This document shows positions 45,862 through 48,978 of a stretch of DNA of 48,978 nucleotides, piece after piece. Location: assembly GCA_028280955.1 (NCBI GenBank), contig JANQKU010000066.1:1-48978 (forward strand). The letters are read 5' to 3'. This DNA is from Opitutaceae bacterium. Its GTDB lineage: Bacteria > Verrucomicrobiota > Verrucomicrobiia > Opitutales > Opitutaceae. The notes beneath the pieces are model-generated. The model did no database searches. It saw only the letters and a program-made list of their open reading frames with translations, and had not been told where the DNA came from. Position numbers and translations under genes: made by a program. Every line of letters begins with the position of its first letter. Positions within the stretch are counted from its first letter, which is position 1.

Positions 45862-46863
45862 TCACACCCTTTCGACGGGTGTAACCCTTAGGTAAAGTTG
45901 CTCTTTTAAATCAGCAATACCCTCTTCGGTTAAACAGGATATCGGCAGAATTTCCTCTAAATTGAGACTCCGGAGTCTTTTGAGATTATCCGGCGCATTT
46001 TCACCATCCATTTTATTGGCTATCACCAAACGGGGCTTTTCCAGCAGCGCCGGGTCATAAAGACGAAGCTCTTCCAGCAATTGCTGATAGTCTTCACCGG
46101 GATCCCTCCCATCTGTTCCTTCCATATCAATCATTATCAACAACATACGACAACGTTCAATATGACGCAAAAAACGATGCCCCAGCCCCTTATTCTGGCT
46201 AGCGCCCGGGACCAGCCCCGGAACATCCGCCAGCAGAAGTCGCCTGTAATCCTTTTCAAATTCTATCACACCAATCTGTGGATGGAGCGTCGTAAAAGGA
46301 TAAGCAGCACACTTTGGCCGGGCCTTTGTAATCAAATTGATCAGCGAAGACTTCCCTGCATTGGGAAACCCGACCAATCCAACATCTGCCAGAGTCTTGA
46401 GAATAAAGCGAAAGGATCCAGTTTCTCCTGGTTGTCCCGGATTGGCCCTTTTGGGCGCTTGCGTAACAGAAGACTTAAAATGCGAATTTCCCCAACCACC
46501 ATTTCCGCCCTTTAGCAAAATCACCCTTTCTCCATTTTCAATTAGCTCAGCAACTGCCTTACCTGTCTCCTCATTGATCACAACCGTCCCTGGCGCAACT
46601 CTAAGGATAACATCTTCACCAGCCTTTCCATACTCATCCGACCCTCTTCCATGCTCGCCGCGCTTCGCTTTCCACTTGGGACGAAAACGATAGTCATTCA
46701 AATTATTCACATCATGATCTGCCACAACGACAACGTTTCCACCACGACCACCATCACCTCCATTGGGTCCTCCAAATGCTTCATACTTTTCCCTGCGAAA
46801 ACTAATACAACCGCGTCCGCCATCACCGGCCGTTGCCGTCACGACTACCTCATCAATAAACAT
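45862..46863 (-). CDS. obgE: Obg family GTPase
   Basis: Obg/CgtA GTPase, 333 aa, involved in late 50S assembly and the stress response. The glycine-rich Obg fold is at about 1-158 (GGDGGRGG, GGWGNSHFKS). The G domain then carries GFPNAGKSS at 165-173, switch II ADVPGLV near 214 and NKMD near 282. The C-terminal extension found in some bacteria is absent, giving the short form. On the same strand and just downstream (56 bp) lies the MshEN-like gene. I see no terminator between them. Confidence 0.96.
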   Translation of the reverse strand: MFIDEVVVTATAGDGGRGCISFRREKYEAFGGPNGGDGGRGGNVVVVADHDVNNLNDYRFRPKWKAKRGEHGRGSDEYGKAGEDVILRVAPGTVVINEETGKAVAELIENGERVILLKGGNGGWGNSHFKSSVTQAPKRANPGQPGETGSFRFILKTLADVGLVGFPNAGKSSLINLITKARPKCAAYPFTTLHPQIGVIEFEKDYRRLLLADVPGLVPGASQNKGLGHRFLRHIERCRMLLIMIDMEGTDGRDPGEDYQQLLEELRLYDPALLEKPRLVIANKMDGENAPDNLKRLRSLNLEEILPISCLTEEGIADLKEQLYLRVTPVERV

Positions 46864-47009
46864 AGCAAACTACACAATTAGAGACTCTTAAAGAGCTCAT
46901 CAAATCCGAAAAGAAACATTGCAAATAGACAGACTGAGCCCCAACAAGCGATATTTTTATTCGCGCTCAGATAATTCACCTTCCCGCTAACAATGATGAG
47001 GTTAATCTT

Positions 47010-47660
47010 TTTTAGACAGGAGTAACAGGACCCACAAGATAACCGGCTACAAATAAATATTAAAATGCATAGAAACTCTTTGCGGCTTTGGGTCTCTGCG
47101 TGAGCACCTACAATAGATATTCATTCTTCTTTAGGTAAATTTAGACAAGATTAACAGGATGTCTTTAATAAAAATTAGATGGTATGTGATCAACATCTTG
47201 TCGATCATGTCCAAAACATAACAGAGCCTAAATAGCCGATCTTATCCCATTTTAAATCCTTTGCGCCTTAGCGACTTTGCGTGAAGAAATTTACACATTC
47301 TATTCATCTTATCTAAAAATTCTCAGAACAAACAACTCAACTCGCTCATCAAAATCTGCGTGAATCTGCGTAATCTGCGGATCAAAACACTAAACCAGAC
47401 AAGAAAACTCACGCCCGCTTCGCTCAAGACCCTAAGACGCTAAGAAATTAAAAAAGAAAGCCTTCGCGGCTCTGCGTCTTTGCGTGAAAACTTAAAACCC
47501 TGTCTAAAACATTCTAGAGAGAGCAAAGGACTCAACTCATCCGTCATAAATCTGCGTGAATCTGCGGATAAACACAACTCCTCTATTCACCTTTCAAAAA
47601 GGAAATCTCATCTAAAGCTTGTCGATCCTTTCTAAAAACCTTAAGCTTGTCTTCAACATA
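47010..47660. repeat. Interspersed short-repeat tract with at least four families
   Basis: Family A has the core TCTTTGCGTGA, with copies near 47073-47107, 47256-47292 and 47456-47492 and an inverted copy at 47404-47452. Family B has AATCTGCGTGAATCTGCG, at 47351-47382 and 47544-47575. Family C has TTAGACAAGATTAACAGGAT, at 47011-47030 and 47141-47160. Family D has CTTGTCGATC and TCTAAAAA, at 47194-47216, 47306-47325, 47496-47515 and 47616-47642. A-D-B order recurs twice (47256-47382 and 47456-47575), including an ACTCAACTC segment between them, so a larger composite unit is duplicated. Similar motifs are common in Verrucomicrobiota and related genomes, from memory. Confidence 0.7.
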
Positions 47661-47850
47661 GCCAAGTCAGTCGCGCTTCTCACCCAATTTTGTAATCAAA
47701 TGTTCAGGACGAACCTGATCAGAAAGCGAGGTTGCTGGGAACAACGGATGGAAGTGGTGTGGTCTTTTCGCTGAAGCGTCGGGCGGATAAGAAAGAGCGA
47801 TCAATCAATGACTCAACGGACTAAGGAGCTGGCTTGAACGTTTATTTAGA

Positions 47851-47876
47851 AATAGCCTGGCATAGCCACTGCTATT
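47851..47876 (-). terminator. Possible ftsZ terminator hairpin
   Basis: AATAGC (47851-47856) pairs with GCTATT (47871-47876), and TGGC (47858-47861) with GCCA (47865-47868), in one imperfect 10-bp stem about 20 nt past the ftsZ stop. On the minus strand it is followed by TCTAAATAAA, a poor T-run, so the terminator call is moderate. Confidence 0.45.
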
Positions 47877-47896
47877 GGTTGGAGTAAATATAATTT

Positions 47897-48978
47897 TTAG
47901 AGACTGATCTTTATTCCTTTGCGCAAATAAGTCGGCAAGTCCAGATCCTGGCCTTCAAATAGATTGCGTTCCGTATGGTCGAAATGGCCTCGCTTGTTGA
48001 CCTCTCCAAAAGCAAATTCATCCTGAGCGACAGTCACAGATACAGGATTCGACTGAGCCACTGTTTTTTCCGCAAACGTTTTCTCCTCTTTGGCAGAAGG
48101 CACTGCCACTTCCTTTTTTCGTATTATTTTACTCTTTCGTGACGCCCTGACCGCCTTTGTGACACCACTGGAACCATACGCACTGCGGGCATTCACATCC
48201 GTCGTTCCAATGACACAGACCTCTACCTGCCCGACCAAATCTTCGTCAATGACTGCTCCCATGACGACATGAGGGTCTCGTCCAAATTCATCTGAAATCA
48301 CCGACATGATTTCATTGACCTCCGTCAAAGATAAATCAGGACCACCCACAATATTGACCAACAACCTGTCGGCCTTCCGTGAAAATTCCGGCGTATGCAA
48401 CAATGGACACATCTTTAAATCATCTATCGCCTGCCCCGTTGCATTCTCTCCCTCTCCTCTGCCAATTCCAAATAAAGTTTTCCCGCTCTTATGAGCAAAA
48501 ACCTGCCGCAAAGCGGCAAAATCAAGATTGATGAGACCTGTCTTAAACAACATCGACCAAATAGAGACCACAGCTCGATCGATCCATTCATCTGCCTTGG
48601 AGAAGGCATTTAAAACGCTGGCTTCATCTTCGGATTGCTGCAGCAAGATATCATTCGGTAAAGGAATCACTGCATCACAAACAGCTCGCAAGGCAATAAG
48701 GCCATCATCAGCCTGTTTTAAACGACGCCCCCCTTCAAAGGTAAACGGCATCGTCACAAACGAAATGACTAATGCTCCGGACTGAGAAGCTATCTCGGCC
48801 ACAATCGGAGCAGCTCCGCTGCCTGTGCCACCGCCCATGCCAGCAATTAAAAAAACCAAATCCACATCTCTGATAGATTCTGCAATCACATCGCGCTCTG
48901 CTTCTGCTGCCAATCGACCCAATTCAGGATCACCACCAGCTCCCAAACCCCGGGTCAGGGTACTCCCAATTAGAATCT
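47897..48978 (-). CDS. ftsZ: Cell division protein FtsZ, 5' end beyond the window
   Basis: Tubulin-like GTPase forming the division ring. The frame is open to the window edge, giving about 360 residues; the N-terminal about 50 are missing. The first visible residues are the [17 protein letters not shown] segment. The tubulin signature [10 protein letters not shown] lies at about 48812-48841, DLD in INLDFA near 48525, and the T7/H10 region follows. The extended C-terminus is a variable linker of about 55 residues ending in the conserved tail [16 protein letters not shown], which binds FtsA/ZipA-type anchors. FtsZ presence agrees with a Verrucomicrobiota lineage that divides by FtsZ rather than with Planctomycetes. 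It is followed by the repeat tract. Confidence 0.95.
   Translation of the reverse strand, partial: ILIGSTLTRGLGAGGDPELGRLAAEAERDVIAESIRDVDLVFLIAGMGGGTGSGAAPIVAEIASQSGALVISFVTMPFTFEGGRRLKQADDGLIALRAVCDAVIPLPNDILLQQSEDEASVLNAFSKADEWIDRAVVSIWSMLFKTGLINLDFAALRQVFAHKSGKTLFGIGRGEGENATGQAIDDLKMCPLLHTPEFSRKADRLLVNIVGGPDLSLTEVNEIMSVISDEFGRDPHVVMGAVIDEDLVGQVEVCVIGTTDVNARSAYGSSGVTKAVRASRKSKIIRKKEVAVPSAKEEKTFAEKTVAQSNPVSVTVAQDEFAFGEVNKRGHFDHTERNLFEGQDLDLPTYLRKGIKISL

Larger units (their letters stand above)
46864..47896. other. One-kb non-coding intergenic region between ftsZ and obgE
   Basis: No protein gene, tRNA or rRNA is visible. The first 130 bp probably hold the obgE promoter, though no convincing boxes were found. 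From about 47010 to 47660 the sequence is filled with short interspersed repeats (see the repeat entry). From about 47690 to 47890 the sequence changes to higher G+C. It has a 42-codon open stretch (47696-47824) with no recognisable start or similarity, and ends with the ftsZ terminator hairpin. Confidence 0.6.

Noticed and set aside
47010-47660. The repeats as a CRISPR array
   Set aside because: Repeat units are degenerate, of several different families, unevenly spaced and in both orientations, and no cas genes are present.
47696-47824. A 42-codon open stretch of higher G+C in the ftsZ-obgE gap
   Set aside because: No ATG/GTG start with a ribosome-binding site, and the translated residues (including SGVVFSLKRRADKKERS) match no family I recognise. 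It may be a gene relic but cannot be supported.

Overview
The window is a chromosomal segment from a Gram-negative-type heterotroph, most likely a member of the Verrucomicrobiota (Opitutae-like). I infer this from the overall gene set (MurJ, a PilB-type ATPase with a separate MshEN-like partner, a DciA/DUF721 protein beside rpsO-pnp, several sugar-degrading enzymes) and from a 1 kb intergenic tract of short interspersed repeats of a kind I associate with that group and its relatives. No 16S or other decisive marker is present, so the assignment is tentative. By eye the G+C content is in the mid-40s per cent. It is near 50% in the 9-14.5 kb sugar-acid cluster and lower in the sigma-factor and signalling genes.

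Layout. 1-5.4 kb: M3 oligopeptidase (3' end outside the window), DciA-like protein, then rpsO and pnp separated by a strongly folded intergenic RNA. 5.4-7.2 kb: small membrane protein and an ECF sigma/putative anti-sigma pair whose sigma gene lacks a normal start codon. 7.2-15.2 kb: a catabolic island with a clan GH-D glycosidase, a galactonate-dehydratase-like enolase enzyme, two SDR dehydrogenases, a COG3618-type lactonase, a fused E1 alpha/beta thiamine-diphosphate dehydrogenase and a muconolactone-isomerase-like small protein. 15.4-16.8 kb: a secreted TPR protein broken by a one-base frameshift. 16.9-25.7 kb: a signalling locus of two divergent operons. One encodes a LuxD-like acyl hydrolase fused to a SAM methyltransferase, a multi-TM histidine kinase and a receiver protein with Glu at the phosphorylation site. 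The other encodes two further kinases, one with a degenerate N-terminal receiver and one a receiver-kinase hybrid.

25.9-36.4 kb: housekeeping and accessory genes (rmuC, FAD-linked oxidase, SBF-type transporter, murJ, pta with a DRTGG/P-loop partner, small envelope proteins, a zinc-ribbon FmdB protein, ispA). 36.5-42.2 kb: gap-pgk-tpiA glycolytic operon and a type I pullulanase. 42.5-46.9 kb: mnmA, pilB/gspE with its MshEN-like partner, obgE. 46.9-47.9 kb: non-coding repeat tract. 47.9 kb to the end: ftsZ (5' end outside the window).

The most interesting candidate system is the 16.9-25.7 kb locus. Its logic resembles the Ralstonia PhcBSR quorum-sensing system (SAM methyltransferase making a fatty-acid methyl ester, sensor kinase, receiver-kinase hybrid). 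Here a LuxD-like domain, which could supply the free fatty acid, is fused to the methyltransferase. The intergenic region between the two operons carries a 9-bp perfect palindrome overlapping a plausible promoter. The second interest is the sugar-acid island, where a fused E1 enzyme sits where a hydrolase or aldolase is normally found.
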